In this document: one piece after another, positions 55,529-64,000 of the stretch
Position numbering within the stretch: position 1 is the stretch's first letter
How the letters are laid out: each line of letters starts with the position of its first letter
NCBI GenBank assembly: GCA_003279105.1
Contig: QCBO01000001.1
Location: 1-64,000 of the forward strand
Direction of reading: 5' to 3'
From: Prochlorococcus sp. AG-347-I19
GTDB lineage: Bacteria > Cyanobacteriota > Cyanobacteriia > PCC-6307 > Cyanobiaceae
DNA: 64,000 nucleotides
Notes under the pieces: model-generated
What the model saw: the letters and a program-made list of their open reading frames with translations, nothing else
The model's database searches: none
What the model was told of the DNA's origin: nothing
Program-made: the position numbers and the translations under genes

Positions 55529-56185
55529 TTGGATAGATCATTTAATTACATAATTTCGCCTGAGATATCTGAATTCAGAAGATTTTCCCCAAAATTAAAA
55601 ATAGGTGTACTTGCTTCTGGGAAAGGAACTAACTTTCAGGAATTGATAAATCTCTCAGAAAAAGGAGAATTAGATATAGATATAAAAGTTCTAATAACTA
55701 ACAAAGATGATGCAGGTTGTATAAAGAAAGCTGAAAGTAAAAAAATACCTCATAAAATTATAAGAGGTAAAGACTTTCTGCAAAAAGAGGCATTTGAATT
55801 AGAAATTGTAAATACATTAATTCATTACGATGTTGAACTTGTGGTTATGGCAGGCTGGATGAAAATTGTTACTCCATTTTTTATTAATAAATTTAAGAAT
55901 AAGATAATAAATATTCACCCTTCATTACTTCCAGCATATAAAGGTAGTTCTGCGATAAAGGACTCTATATTAAATGGTTCAAAAATAACTGGTTGTTCCG
56001 TACATTTTGTTGAAGAGGAGGTAGACAGTGGATCATTGATAATGCAAGCTGCATTGTCAATTAGAAATAATGATGATATTGAATCACTTTCCAAAAGAAT
56101 ACAAATGCTGGAGCATAAAATCTTACCTCACTCAATCTCTCTTGCTGGTTTTTTGATAAGAAGAAATGTTATGGAAAATTATTAG
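55529..56185 (+). CDS. purN: Phosphoribosylglycinamide formyltransferase
   Basis: A 218-residue folate enzyme making formyl-GAR in purine synthesis. It shows IGVLASGKGTNFQEL (binding loop), MAGWMKIVTPFFI, NIHPSLLPAYKGSSAI with the catalytic N-x-H, and CSVHFVEEEVDSGSLI with the catalytic Asp. The start is TTG at 55529 and gives an N-terminal extension of about 22 residues before the conserved core. The 3' end overlaps argC by 17 nt on the opposite strand. Confidence 0.93.
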   Translation: MDRSFNYIISPEISEFRRFSPKLKIGVLASGKGTNFQELINLSEKGELDIDIKVLITNKDDAGCIKKAESKKIPHKIIRGKDFLQKEAFELEIVNTLIHYDVELVVMAGWMKIVTPFFINKFKNKIINIHPSLLPAYKGSSAIKDSILNGSKITGCSVHFVEEEVDSGSLIMQAALSIRNNDDIESLSKRIQMLEHKILPHSISLAGFLIRRNVMENY

Positions 56186-57224
56186 TTAAATCAAGACCTT
56201 CATCCATTGAAAATCCATTCATAATATTTAAATTTTGAATTGCTTGCCCAGTCTGACCTTTTAACAAATTATCAATTACGGATAATATAATTATTCTTCC
56301 ATTTCGATTATCAACTTTAACAGAAAGTAAAATTTGGTTTGTATTTTTAACCCATTTTGTTGATGGGAATGTATCTACAGGTAAGACTTTGATATTTTTA
56401 AAATTTCTATAATAATTATCCAGAAGGATTCTGCAGTCATCAGAAGTTAATCCTGGATCTCTTAATCTCCCATATATAGTCGAATGCATACCCCTTGAGA
56501 TTGGGACTAAATGAGGTGTAAAAAGCAGTTCAATTTTATTTCCAGATATTAAAGATGCAACTTGCTCGATCTCTGAGGTATGTCTATGGTTTATCAATCC
56601 ATATGCTGATAGACCTTCTCCACATTCTGATAAAAGTAGCTTTTGGTTTGGTTCTCGACCACCTCCAGAGGTTCCGCTTTTAGAGTCAATAACTATACCT
56701 TCATTTTCAATAATTCCTTGAGAGAGATAAGGAGCTAATGGAATAAGAGAGGATGTTGGATAACATCCTGGACAAGCGATTAATCTTCCTTTTGAAATTG
56801 CTTCTTTATTTATTTCAGGAAGACCATAAACTGCCTCTTTACATAAATCATCATCATTCCTTTTATAAATAGCAGCTTCTTTGGAATATACTTTTTCCCA
56901 TTCATCTAAAGAGTTATATCTATAATCAGCAGATAAATCAATAACTTTAAGTCCTTTATCTAATAATTTCCTTGTCAATGTTGAAGATAAGCCATTTGGT
57001 AAACAAAGCAAAGCAAAATCTGCATTTTTTGAAATATTATCAACTGAAATTTCTTCTATATAAGGATCATTATCTAGATAAATAAAAGGGAAATTATCAT
57101 TCCACTTTGATCCAGATGTTTTATTACCTCCTAAAAATGAAATTTTGTATTTTTTATTTTTCTTTAAAAGATTTACCGCTTGAATACCGCCGTAACCTGT
57201 AGCACCTACTATTGCAACATTCAT
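56169..57224 (-). CDS. argC: N-acetyl-gamma-glutamyl-phosphate reductase
   Basis: A 351-residue NADPH-dependent enzyme of arginine synthesis. It has the Rossmann start VAIVGATGYGGIQAVNLLK, the active-site Cys in ACPGCYPTSSLIPL near residue 154, and KSGTSGGGREP. The final GQAIQNLNIMNG segment binds nucleotide. It is convergent with purN, overlapping by 17 nt, and divergent from ribBA. Confidence 0.96.
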   Translation of the reverse strand: MNVAIVGATGYGGIQAVNLLKKNKKYKISFLGGNKTSGSKWNDNFPFIYLDNDPYIEEISVDNISKNADFALLCLPNGLSSTLTRKLLDKGLKVIDLSADYRYNSLDEWEKVYSKEAAIYKRNDDDLCKEAVYGLPEINKEAISKGRLIACPGCYPTSSLIPLAPYLSQGIIENEGIVIDSKSGTSGGGREPNQKLLLSECGEGLSAYGLINHRHTSEIEQVASLISGNKIELLFTPHLVPISRGMHSTIYGRLRDPGLTSDDCRILLDNYYRNFKNIKVLPVDTFPSTKWVKNTNQILLSVKVDNRNGRIIILSVIDNLLKGQTGQAIQNLNIMNGFSMDEGLDLTNNFP

Positions 57225-57312
57225 TTTTTTGAATTGGCAGACTTTGAGATAGGATTATAAAGTGTTGAATTTAAGGTAACTAAAACACTATTTTTATATA
57301 TTGATAGGAATA

Positions 57313-59037
57313 ATGAAAGAAACAAGTCCCAAATCAAATAATGGAACAATTTTGGATATAAATGAATCTTTTAAAATTGAATTTGATCCTATCAGCGATG
57401 CGTTGGCAGCTATAAGAAATGGTGAATGCATAATTGTTGTAGATGATGAGAGAAGAGAAAATGAAGGAGATTTAATATGTGCCGCTCAGTTTGCAACTCC
57501 ACAGCAAATTAATTTTATGGCTACTGAAGGACGAGGTCTTATATGCCTAGCCATGCAAGGTGAAAAACTTGACTCTTTAGATTTACCATTAATGGTAGAT
57601 AGAAATACAGATGAAAATCAAACAGCTTTTACGATATCAATTGATGCTGGACCTGAAAATAATGTTACTACTGGAATTTCTGCTGAAGACAGGGCAAAGA
57701 CAATTCAAGTTGCTATAAACCCAAACACAAAACCCGATGATTTGAGAAGGCCAGGACATATTTTTCCATTAAGAGCTAAGAAAGGTGGAGTTTTAAAAAG
57801 AGCAGGTCATACTGAAGCGGCAGTAGATATTGCGTCAATGTCAGGTCTTTATCCCGCTGGAGTTATTTGCGAAATACAAAATCCTGATGGTTCCATGTCA
57901 AGACTTCCACAACTTAAAGAGTACGCAAAACAGTGGGGAATGAAATTAATATCCATAGCTGATTTAATAAGTTATCGTTTTCAAACTGAGAGATTTGTAT
58001 TTAGAAAATCTGATGCCGTACTTCCCAGTATTTTTGGTAATTTCAAAGCTTATGGATATGTTAATGAACTTGATGGTTCAGAGCACGTTGCATTAGTTAA
58101 ACAAAAATCATCAAAATTAAGCGAACCAGTGCTAGTAAGAATGCATTCAGAGTGCTTAACTGGCGATGCTTTTGGATCTTTACGTTGTGATTGTAGACCT
58201 CAGTTAGAGGCAGCATTATCAAGGATAGAAAAGGAGGAAGAAGGAGTTGTTGTTTACTTGAGACAAGAAGGTAGAGGTATTGGTCTTATAAATAAATTAA
58301 AGGCTTATAGTTTACAGGATGGTGGATTAGACACTGTAGAAGCTAATGAAAAATTAGGTTTTCCAGCTGATCTAAGAAATTATGGAGTTGGAGCACAGAT
58401 ATTAACCGATTTAGGGATAAAAAAACTAAAATTACTTACAAATAATCCTAGAAAGATTGCTGGATTAGGTGGTTATGGAATAGAAGTTATTGAGAGAGTG
58501 CCACTGGTTATTTGTCCAAACGATAATAATGCAGAATATTTGAGTGTAAAAAAAACCAAGTTAGGCCATATGATTGATGAAGATAATTCTAATTCGAGGA
58601 ATATCGATCCATTTATATCGATTTTTCTTGATGGAAAATATAAATCTATTGATCTAGTTCCAATAAAAAATGACGCTATTAAATTCTGTAGTTATAAGAA
58701 CATTAATATCAAACTAGAAAGTACTCCAAGATTGATGGCTTTTTGGAATCGACCAAAATTAGTTTGGAGAATATTGCATGACCATAATAGAACAAATTCC
58801 AACATTACTGATGAAGAAATAAATAATATAGAATTATTTATTCAGTTTTTGTCTAATTATGAAAATAGTACAAAGATTGGAATTATTGTTTCTAGAAACA
58901 TTGAGCAGGCATTTCACCCAAAAAGTAGCATCAAATTAATCAATACTAAATTTACTATTAACAATGAAATCTTATATTCATCTACAAGAAAATTTAATCT
59001 AGATAAAGAGACATTTAGTATTGTTTTTGAAGGCTAA
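57313..59037 (+). CDS. ribBA: Bifunctional riboflavin biosynthesis protein RibBA
   Basis: The N-terminal half (about 25-230) is 3,4-dihydroxy-2-butanone 4-phosphate synthase, with [25 protein letters not shown] and [13 protein letters not shown]. The middle (about 240-425) is GTP cyclohydrolase II, with the zinc cysteines [27 protein letters not shown] and [12 protein letters not shown]. It makes both precursors of riboflavin. A roughly 145-residue C-terminal extension follows without a recognised domain ([13 protein letters not shown]). I chose the ATG at 57313; a TTG 12 bp earlier is also possible. Confidence 0.95.
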   Translation: MKETSPKSNNGTILDINESFKIEFDPISDALAAIRNGECIIVVDDERRENEGDLICAAQFATPQQINFMATEGRGLICLAMQGEKLDSLDLPLMVDRNTDENQTAFTISIDAGPENNVTTGISAEDRAKTIQVAINPNTKPDDLRRPGHIFPLRAKKGGVLKRAGHTEAAVDIASMSGLYPAGVICEIQNPDGSMSRLPQLKEYAKQWGMKLISIADLISYRFQTERFVFRKSDAVLPSIFGNFKAYGYVNELDGSEHVALVKQKSSKLSEPVLVRMHSECLTGDAFGSLRCDCRPQLEAALSRIEKEEEGVVVYLRQEGRGIGLINKLKAYSLQDGGLDTVEANEKLGFPADLRNYGVGAQILTDLGIKKLKLLTNNPRKIAGLGGYGIEVIERVPLVICPNDNNAEYLSVKKTKLGHMIDEDNSNSRNIDPFISIFLDGKYKSIDLVPIKNDAIKFCSYKNINIKLESTPRLMAFWNRPKLVWRILHDHNRTNSNITDEEINNIELFIQFLSNYENSTKIGIIVSRNIEQAFHPKSSIKLINTKFTINNEILYSSTRKFNLDKETFSIVFEG

Positions 59038-59041
59038 GTTA

Positions 59042-59479
59042 CTATTTTAAAGTTGCTTTTAGAATTTTTGAACCATTAGTAAGCTTTAGAACTACATCCA
59101 TATCATCAGTCTTACCAAAAACAGTATGAACTCCATCTAGATGAGGCTGAGGTTCATAGACTATGAAAAACTGACTACCACCTGTATCTTTTCCTCTATG
59201 AGCCATAGAAAGTGAGCCTTTTAAATGTTTATTAGAATTAATTTCACATTTAATATTATATCCAGGATCTCCAGTTCCAGGCATACCAGATGCTCCATCA
59301 CGAGTATTAGGACATCCACCCTGAGCCATAAATCTAGGAATAACTCTGTGAAAAGCTAGACCATCATAAAAACCATCACTAATCAAATTCATAAAGTTTT
59401 TAACTGTATTAGGTGCTTCGTCAGAGAAAAATTCAATATTAATGTTCCCTACTTCTGTTTCAAATACTGCAGTTGTCAT
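59042..59479 (-). CDS. Cyclophilin-type peptidyl-prolyl cis-trans isomerase
   Basis: A 145-residue cytoplasmic cyclophilin that accelerates proline isomerisation during folding. Catalytic-site segments are [40 protein letters not shown] and [11 protein letters not shown]. No signal peptide is seen. It is downstream of the dnaK-dnaJ-DUF3110 set on the same strand, which makes a small chaperone cluster. Confidence 0.94.
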   Translation of the reverse strand: MTTAVFETEVGNINIEFFSDEAPNTVKNFMNLISDGFYDGLAFHRVIPRFMAQGGCPNTRDGASGMPGTGDPGYNIKCEINSNKHLKGSLSMAHRGKDTGGSQFFIVYEPQPHLDGVHTVFGKTDDMDVVLKLTNGSKILKATLK

Positions 59480-59517
59480 GTTTTATTTGTTAAATAATTA
59501 TTCTGATATTTTAATAG

Positions 59518-59901
59518 CTAAAGCAACTTTTCAAGGTTTTCCTTAATGGTATTTATATCAATGTTATCTTTTTTACTAATTTTGTCTTCTTCCCAATTTT
59601 CAACTTCTAGATTTTTCTGTGGCGGTGAAATTAACAACCTATCTTCTGCTGTTTTAGGTACAAAATTTTTTTCTACTAATTTGCATTCATAGTCTAATTT
59701 AATGCAGAAATCTTTTATTTCCTCAATGTTGATCATTTCAACTGTTGGCAAAGGAAAATCTTGAGCTTCTAGTAGACCACAATATCTTATTGCGTCATCT
59801 TTATCTTCAAACATTAGAACAATGGTCCTGCCTTTTAGTTCGATTGAATGAATTCCTTCCTTATCTGTTCCTGAATTATATAAAAGAACAAATATGTTCA
59901 T
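59518..59901 (-). CDS. DUF3110 family protein
   Basis: A 127-residue protein starting MNIFVLLYNSGTDKEGIHSI, with a core VLMFEDKDDAIRYCGLLEAQ followed by DFPLPTVEMI, and a polar C-terminal tail. This is the DUF3110 pattern, widespread in cyanobacteria and plants, with no known function. I preferred the second ATG because the earlier start at 59925 adds MYIEKSIL before the conserved beginning. Confidence 0.75.
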   Translation of the reverse strand: MNIFVLLYNSGTDKEGIHSIELKGRTIVLMFEDKDDAIRYCGLLEAQDFPLPTVEMINIEEIKDFCIKLDYECKLVEKNFVPKTAEDRLLISPPQKNLEVENWEEDKISKKDNIDINTIKENLEKLL

Positions 59902-59934
59902 AAGTATCGATTTTTCTATATACATAATATTTGA

Positions 59935-60861
59935 TTAAGAATCAGAAAGTGATAATTCTTGTAATCTTGTATATAAAGCAATTTCTTCATCATTAATATC
60001 AGCAGGTATCACTACCAAGATTTCAACATATTGATCTCCTACATTATCTTCGAAAGTTAAACCCCTACCTTTCAAACGTAACATTCTTCCCGTAGATGAT
60101 TTTGGCGGCACTTGAAGTGTGACATTACCATCAAGGGTGGGGACCTCTACTGCACAACCAAGTAGAGCATCATGAGGAAATAACTCTAGTTTATAAAGAA
60201 CTCTTAAACCGTCTATTCTTAGACCACTTTTGGTTTGAACTTTTAACTGTAAATAATGATCTTTACCTCCTCTTGCAATATTTTCAAGTCTTAATCGCCA
60301 CCCATCTCCAGCGAAAGGAGGCGTATCGACTTCTACTACGGTTTCATCTTCAAGCTCTATTAAAATTGAAGCTCCATTTAAGGCCTCATCAGGAGTTAAT
60401 TCAATAATTGTTTCAATATCTTGGTGGAGTTTAACTGGAGGTGGCTCTTCTGGAGAGGTTGTAGGGTATTCATAATTATTAAATTCATCATTATTTGTAT
60501 TTTTTGATTCATCCTCAAATGGTTCATTATCATATTCCTCGTAATTCTTAGGTGAGTATTCATATCCAAATAATGAATCAAGATAATCTTGAAAATCAGG
60601 AAAACCTGTCTTGAAATTATTTTTTTCGTAGTCATCCTGGATATTTTCATCCGAAATATTTTTCCTTATATTGGGATTGCGTAGATATTCGTATGCTTGG
60701 TTAATTAATTTAAATCTCTCTTCTGCATTGAGATCGTTTTTATTTAAATCTGGGTGCCATTTTCTTGCTTCTCTTCGAAAAGCCTTTTTTAGTTCTTTGT
60801 CATCGAAATTAGGGGATAAACCCAAAATCGACAAATAGTCTTTTTCAGAGGAAGTAGTCAT
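59935..60861 (-). CDS. dnaJ: DnaJ co-chaperone with a DnaJ-C substrate-binding module
   Basis: The product starts [20 protein letters not shown] and has a J domain with WHPDLNKND (HPD near residue 42), then an acidic low-complexity linker (about 75-140), then the C-terminal beta-sandwich domains (PPFAGDGWRLRLENIARGG, VPTLDGNVTLQVPPKSSTG). It lacks the Cys-rich zinc region, so it is a type II/CbpA-like DnaJ. It overlaps the dnaK 3' end by 17 nt, so a dedicated Hsp70-Hsp40 pair is likely. Confidence 0.92.
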   Translation of the reverse strand: MTTSSEKDYLSILGLSPNFDDKELKKAFRREARKWHPDLNKNDLNAEERFKLINQAYEYLRNPNIRKNISDENIQDDYEKNNFKTGFPDFQDYLDSLFGYEYSPKNYEEYDNEPFEDESKNTNNDEFNNYEYPTTSPEEPPPVKLHQDIETIIELTPDEALNGASILIELEDETVVEVDTPPFAGDGWRLRLENIARGGKDHYLQLKVQTKSGLRIDGLRVLYKLELFPHDALLGCAVEVPTLDGNVTLQVPPKSSTGRMLRLKGRGLTFEDNVGDQYVEILVVIPADINDEEIALYTRLQELSLSDS

Positions 60862-62842
60862 TGTCCCATGGATCATCGTCCCTAGAATTACCATACCTCG
60901 AATTTCTATAATTTCTATTCATTTGATTATCCCAAGGATCATCATCCCAATAATCATCTGAAAAGAGCTCATCCTTTAATGATCCAAATGTATTTTTAAT
61001 GCTTTGTATAGGATTATTATCAGTTTTCTTTTCTGATGCAAATTTTCTATTTAATCCAAATAGTGCTTCTTGAAGAGCACTTACTGAGATTTCTAATTCT
61101 TGAGGATCATCATCATCTATATACTCTTCAACATCTTGAATGGCTAATTCAACGGCTCGTTGTTGTCTTTCAGCACCATAAGGGCCAAATTCCAATGAAG
61201 CATCTCTAAGTCTTCTCTCAGCTTGCGCAATAAGAGTTAAAGCACTATTTTTTCTATCAATTTCAGATCTTCTCTTTCTATCTTCATTAGCTTTTGCTTT
61301 TGCTTCTTCAATTATCGAATTTATTTCTTGTTCATTTAAATTAGAACCTCCAGAAATTGTAACTGTTTGCTTTCTTCCAGTGGTTCTATCAGTTGCACTT
61401 ACTTCTAAAAGACCATTAGCATCAATATCAAATGCCACCTGGACTTGAGGTATTCCTCTTGGAGCTGGAGGTATTCCTGATAGTCTAAATTTACCTAGTG
61501 ATTTATTTTCAGATGCTAAAGGCCTTTCCCCCTGCCGTACTTGAACAACCACTGATGATTGATTAGCTTCAGACGTACTAAAAACATCAGATTGTCTAAC
61601 TGGTATTGGTGTATTACGAGGAATGAGTACCTTCATTAGACCACCAATAGTTTCTAAACCTAAAGATAAGGGAGTAACGTCATTTAAGAGTAAATCTTGT
61701 AAATCACCACTAATAATTCCAGATTGTATCGCAGCTCCAACTGCTACAACTTCATCAGGATTAACAGATTGACAAGGGTCATTTGGTACAAGAGTCTTTA
61801 CTAATTGTTGAACCATTGGAATTCTTGTGCTGCCACCGACAAGAACTACTTCATCTATATCTTCTGCGTTCCATCCGGAGTCATCTAATGCTATTTGCAC
61901 AGGCTCTAATAATCGATCTAGGAGATCTTGAGATAATGATTCAAATATTTTTCTATCTAAGTTTTCCTCAATATGTAATGGACCCTCTTTACTAGTGGTG
62001 ATAAAAGGTAAGGATATTTTTGTTTTTTGCAATCCAGATAATTCACATTTAGCTTTTTCAGCAGCCTCAGTTAATCTCTGCAAAGCTTGCCTGTCCCTTC
62101 TTAGATCAATATCATGTTTAGCAATAAATTTTTCCGCAAGCCAATCAACTATTTTTGAATCAAAATTATTCCCTCCTAGCTGTGTATCACCACAAGTGGC
62201 TTTAACATCAAATACACCATTAGAAATTTTTAATAATGAAACGTCAAATGTTCCTCCCCCTAAATCAAAAACCAAAACATTATTAGAAGAACTTTTTTCA
62301 AAACCATAAGCTAAAGCTGCTGCTGTAGGTTCATTAAGGATTCTATCTACTTTTATACCAGCCAATATTGCAGAATCCTTTGTAGCTTGTCTTTGAGATT
62401 CATTGAAATAGGCAGGGACTGTAATAACAGCAGAGTCAACAGTATCTCCAAGATATGTTTCAGCATCATTAATTAATTTTCTAATTAATGAACTAACTAA
62501 TTCTTCTGGTGCATACTCTCTTTCTGTATTTGGACTAAGAACTCTAACGCTTCCAGTATTATTAGATTTCACATTGTAAGGAACAGAAACACTATTCTCA
62601 TCTAATTCATCCCAGTCACTGCCAATAAATCTTTTTAGGTTATAAAAGGTATTCTTAGGATTTAGAACAAGTTGTCTTCTTGCTTGATCTCCTATTACTA
62701 TTTCTTTGTCTTTTGTAAATCCAACTATTGAAGGTGTAGTTCTAGAACCTTCAGAATTAGCAATAACAATTGGACGGCCAGCTTCTATAACTCCAACAAC
62801 AGAGTTAGTAGTACCCAAATCAATTCCAACAATTTGCCCCAT
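60845..62842 (-). CDS. dnaK: Hsp70 chaperone DnaK
   Basis: A 665-residue Hsp70. The ATPase domain has [17 protein letters not shown] and [29 protein letters not shown] and the substrate-binding domain (about 385-505, [15 protein letters not shown]) follow, then the helical lid. The C-terminal tail is unusual: it repeats acidic-aromatic units ([12 protein letters not shown] and [11 protein letters not shown]) rather than the EEVD-like end of other DnaK proteins. Cyanobacteria encode several DnaK paralogues; one, DnaK3, is thylakoid-associated, and its dnaJ-linked gene and acidic tail resemble this one, but I cannot assign the paralogue firmly. Confidence 0.95.
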   Translation of the reverse strand: MGQIVGIDLGTTNSVVGVIEAGRPIVIANSEGSRTTPSIVGFTKDKEIVIGDQARRQLVLNPKNTFYNLKRFIGSDWDELDENSVSVPYNVKSNNTGSVRVLSPNTEREYAPEELVSSLIRKLINDAETYLGDTVDSAVITVPAYFNESQRQATKDSAILAGIKVDRILNEPTAAALAYGFEKSSSNNVLVFDLGGGTFDVSLLKISNGVFDVKATCGDTQLGGNNFDSKIVDWLAEKFIAKHDIDLRRDRQALQRLTEAAEKAKCELSGLQKTKISLPFITTSKEGPLHIEENLDRKIFESLSQDLLDRLLEPVQIALDDSGWNAEDIDEVVLVGGSTRIPMVQQLVKTLVPNDPCQSVNPDEVVAVGAAIQSGIISGDLQDLLLNDVTPLSLGLETIGGLMKVLIPRNTPIPVRQSDVFSTSEANQSSVVVQVRQGERPLASENKSLGKFRLSGIPPAPRGIPQVQVAFDIDANGLLEVSATDRTTGRKQTVTISGGSNLNEQEINSIIEEAKAKANEDRKRRSEIDRKNSALTLIAQAERRLRDASLEFGPYGAERQQRAVELAIQDVEEYIDDDDPQELEISVSALQEALFGLNRKFASEKKTDNNPIQSIKNTFGSLKDELFSDDYWDDDPWDNQMNRNYRNSRYGNSRDDDPWDNDYFL

Positions 62843-63055
62843 GATTTTAGATCGCTAAATTAAAGCAAAATTTACTAATAATTTAATTAATTTTTGTCTT
62901 AGATATTTACATATAATAGTAAAAATCAAATATTTTCAACTTAATTTAAATAAATAAGATTATTTATAACTTGTCAAAAATATTACCATCTATTTTAAAT
63001 GAATTTTTAAAGACAAAGGTGTTGATGTATTTAACCAAAATAAATTAAAATAAAA

Positions 63056-63142
63056 CGGAGAGAGAGGGATTCGAACCCTCGATAAAGTTGCCCCTATACA
63101 GCATTTCCAGTGCTGCGCCTTCAACCACTCGGCCACCTCTCC
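63056..63142 (-). tRNA. tRNA-Ser (anticodon GGA)
   Basis: The minus strand folds as an 87 nt class II tRNA: acceptor GGAGAGG/TCTCTCC, D arm with GCC-GAGTGGTTGAA-GGC, anticodon loop CTGGAAA (anticodon GGA), long variable arm TATAGGGGCAACTTTAT, T arm GAGGG-TTCGAAT-CCCTC, discriminator G. The long variable arm and G73 identify tRNA-Ser. CCA is not encoded. Confidence 0.95.
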
Positions 63143-63191
63143 CAAGAAAACCATTTTAACCCTTGATCATCCCATTTTAGAGTAAAGTTAT

Positions 63192-63566
63192 TTGAAAAAA
63201 ACTTTCACAGTCACGATTAAAAATAAGGAAACCGGAAAGGTTTACCAAGAGCAGGTTAATAGTGATGATTACATACTTAAGGAATTTGAAAAGAAAGGTT
63301 TCAAACTTGCATTTTCATGTAGAAATGGTTGCTGTACAAGTTGTGCAGTTAAAATTAAATCTGGTACCTTAAAACAACCTGAAGCTATGGGTGTATCTCA
63401 GGCTTTAAAAGACAAAGGTTATGCACTTCTTTGTGTCGCTAAAGCAACTTCAGATCTTGAGGTAGAAACTACATATGAAGATGAAGTTTACGATTTACAA
63501 TTTGGTCAATATTTTGGGAGGGGAAATACAAGAGTTGCACCACCTTGGGAATTTGAGGAAGATTAA
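63192..63566 (+). CDS. petF: 2Fe-2S ferredoxin with C-terminal extension
   Basis: A 124-residue plant-type ferredoxin. The cluster cysteines are in CRNGCCTSC and LLCVAK (CxxxxCxxC plus one later cysteine). The start KKTFTVTIKNKETGKVYQEQ is normal. A short tail (FGQYFGRGNTRVAPPWEFEE) extends past the ordinary 97-residue end and suggests a specialised paralogue. The start is TTG at 63192. It transfers electrons from photosystem I or related donors. Confidence 0.88.
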   Translation: MKKTFTVTIKNKETGKVYQEQVNSDDYILKEFEKKGFKLAFSCRNGCCTSCAVKIKSGTLKQPEAMGVSQALKDKGYALLCVAKATSDLEVETTYEDEVYDLQFGQYFGRGNTRVAPPWEFEED

Positions 63567-63571
63567 CTATC

Positions 63572-64000
63572 ATGTTTGAATTATATGAAATAGAGGAACT
63601 GGCAAATCATGTTAACTTATCCTTTTTGTATGAAATAGCAAAGAATTCCGCTCAAATTGGTAATGAAATTTTAAAAGTTAATTACAATAAAATTCAAAAA
63701 ATATCATCAAAGGGTAGGAAGGGTGATCTAGTTACCAATGTGGATTTGGAAGTTGAAAATAAAATAAAAGAATATTTATTAGAAAAGACACCAAACATAT
63801 CTATAAATGCAGAGGAATCGGGTAAACTAACCAAATCATCGGATTTAACCTGGTGTATAGACCCATTAGACGGGACAACAAATTATTCCCATGGATATCC
63901 TTTTTTTGGGACTTCTATTGGTCTTGTATATAAAAATAAGCCAATAATAGGTGCCATATCAGTACCTTATTTAAATGAACTATATTCAGCCTGTATAGGT
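63572..64000 (+). CDS. Inositol monophosphatase family protein (cut by window end)
   Basis: The N-terminal 143 codons are in the window, starting at the ATG at 63572, 5 bp after the ferredoxin stop. Family motifs visible are the metal-binding NAEESGKL and WCIDPLDGTTNYSHGYPFF with the catalytic aspartates. GRKGDLVTNVDLEVE precedes them. Members dephosphorylate inositol monophosphates, histidinol phosphate or PAP-like substrates. The C terminus is missing, so the subfamily cannot be decided. Confidence 0.88.
   Translation, partial: MFELYEIEELANHVNLSFLYEIAKNSAQIGNEILKVNYNKIQKISSKGRKGDLVTNVDLEVENKIKEYLLEKTPNISINAEESGKLTKSSDLTWCIDPLDGTTNYSHGYPFFGTSIGLVYKNKPIIGAISVPYLNELYSACIG

Noticed and set aside
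60396-60650. 84-residue minus-strand frame inside dnaJ
   Set aside because: It is Met/Ile/Asn-rich, low complexity, and overlaps a strongly supported gene in another frame.

Overview
The window is AT-rich, densely packed cyanobacterial chromosome with very short intergenic gaps. It carries an aerobic Mg-protoporphyrin monomethyl ester cyclase (AcsF), a Psb30/Ycf12-like photosystem II peptide, Ycf20, a CCB4-type cytochrome b6f assembly factor, a plant-type 2Fe-2S ferredoxin and aerobic-type cobalamin genes (cobN, cobU) beside B12-dependent metH. Strong A/T bias, small gene sizes and many lineage-specific microproteins point to a high-light-adapted Prochlorococcus. This is inferred from gene content and composition, not from a database match. 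I see no insertion sequence, prophage, rRNA operon or CRISPR array.

Layout. 1-8.6 kb: mfd (broken by one extra G in a homopolymer), terC, fmt, the pmbA/tldD peptidase pair, acsF. 8.7-17.8 kb: DUF2996 protein, a membrane protein, a large RNase II/R-like protein without recognisable catalytic aspartates, two half-size UPF0016 metal transporters, a YkgJ-like protein, psb30, a CbbY-like phosphatase, ycf20, rpmF, an FtsH that lost its HEXXH zinc site, a 7-TM protein, and a 2-Cys peroxiredoxin. 17.9-21.7 kb: an island of microproteins containing a CopG-like regulator bracketed by three copies of an AGTGTnACACT palindrome, and a VKOR-type thioredoxin-like protein. 21.6-31 kb: clpS, tRNA-Met(CAT), trmL, cobU, CCB4-like, lptC, metG, a catalytic-domain-only RNase II, rpsR, rpmG, pheT. 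30.9-32.7 kb: a small secreted protein among three phased AGACT/AGTCT repeats, next to a ribbon-helix-helix/J-domain fusion. 33-64 kb: housekeeping metabolism and information genes: Ap4A phosphorylase-like, metH, ilvE, cobN, hemJ, uvrC, coaD, dacB-DUF1995-cysteine desulfurase-dapF, leuS, pgi, purN, argC, ribBA, cyclophilin, dnaJ, dnaK, tRNA-Ser(GGA), ferredoxin, and a truncated inositol-monophosphatase-family gene at the right edge.

How the genes work together. Several sets form likely transcription units: tldD-pmbA-fmt; the UPF0016 pair with the YkgJ-like gene; rpmG-rpsR-RNB-metG-lptC; dapF-cysteine desulfurase-DUF1995-dacB; dnaK-dnaJ-DUF3110-cyclophilin. CobN and CobU make the cobalamin that MetH uses. 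AcsF and HemJ both serve tetrapyrrole synthesis. Genome compaction is visible at convergent gene pairs whose two stop codons share one TTAA tetranucleotide.

The most interesting signals are: (1) two RNB-family proteins with complementary losses, one with RNA-binding domains but no catalytic motif, the other with the catalytic domain almost alone; (2) an FtsH-like ATPase with HEAGH changed to NEVGR and without the first membrane segment; (3) the RHH-J-domain fusion beside a 12-bp-phased AGACT repeat family; (4) the RHH regulator whose promoter lies between two operator-like palindromes. All functional interpretations of these are inference from sequence.
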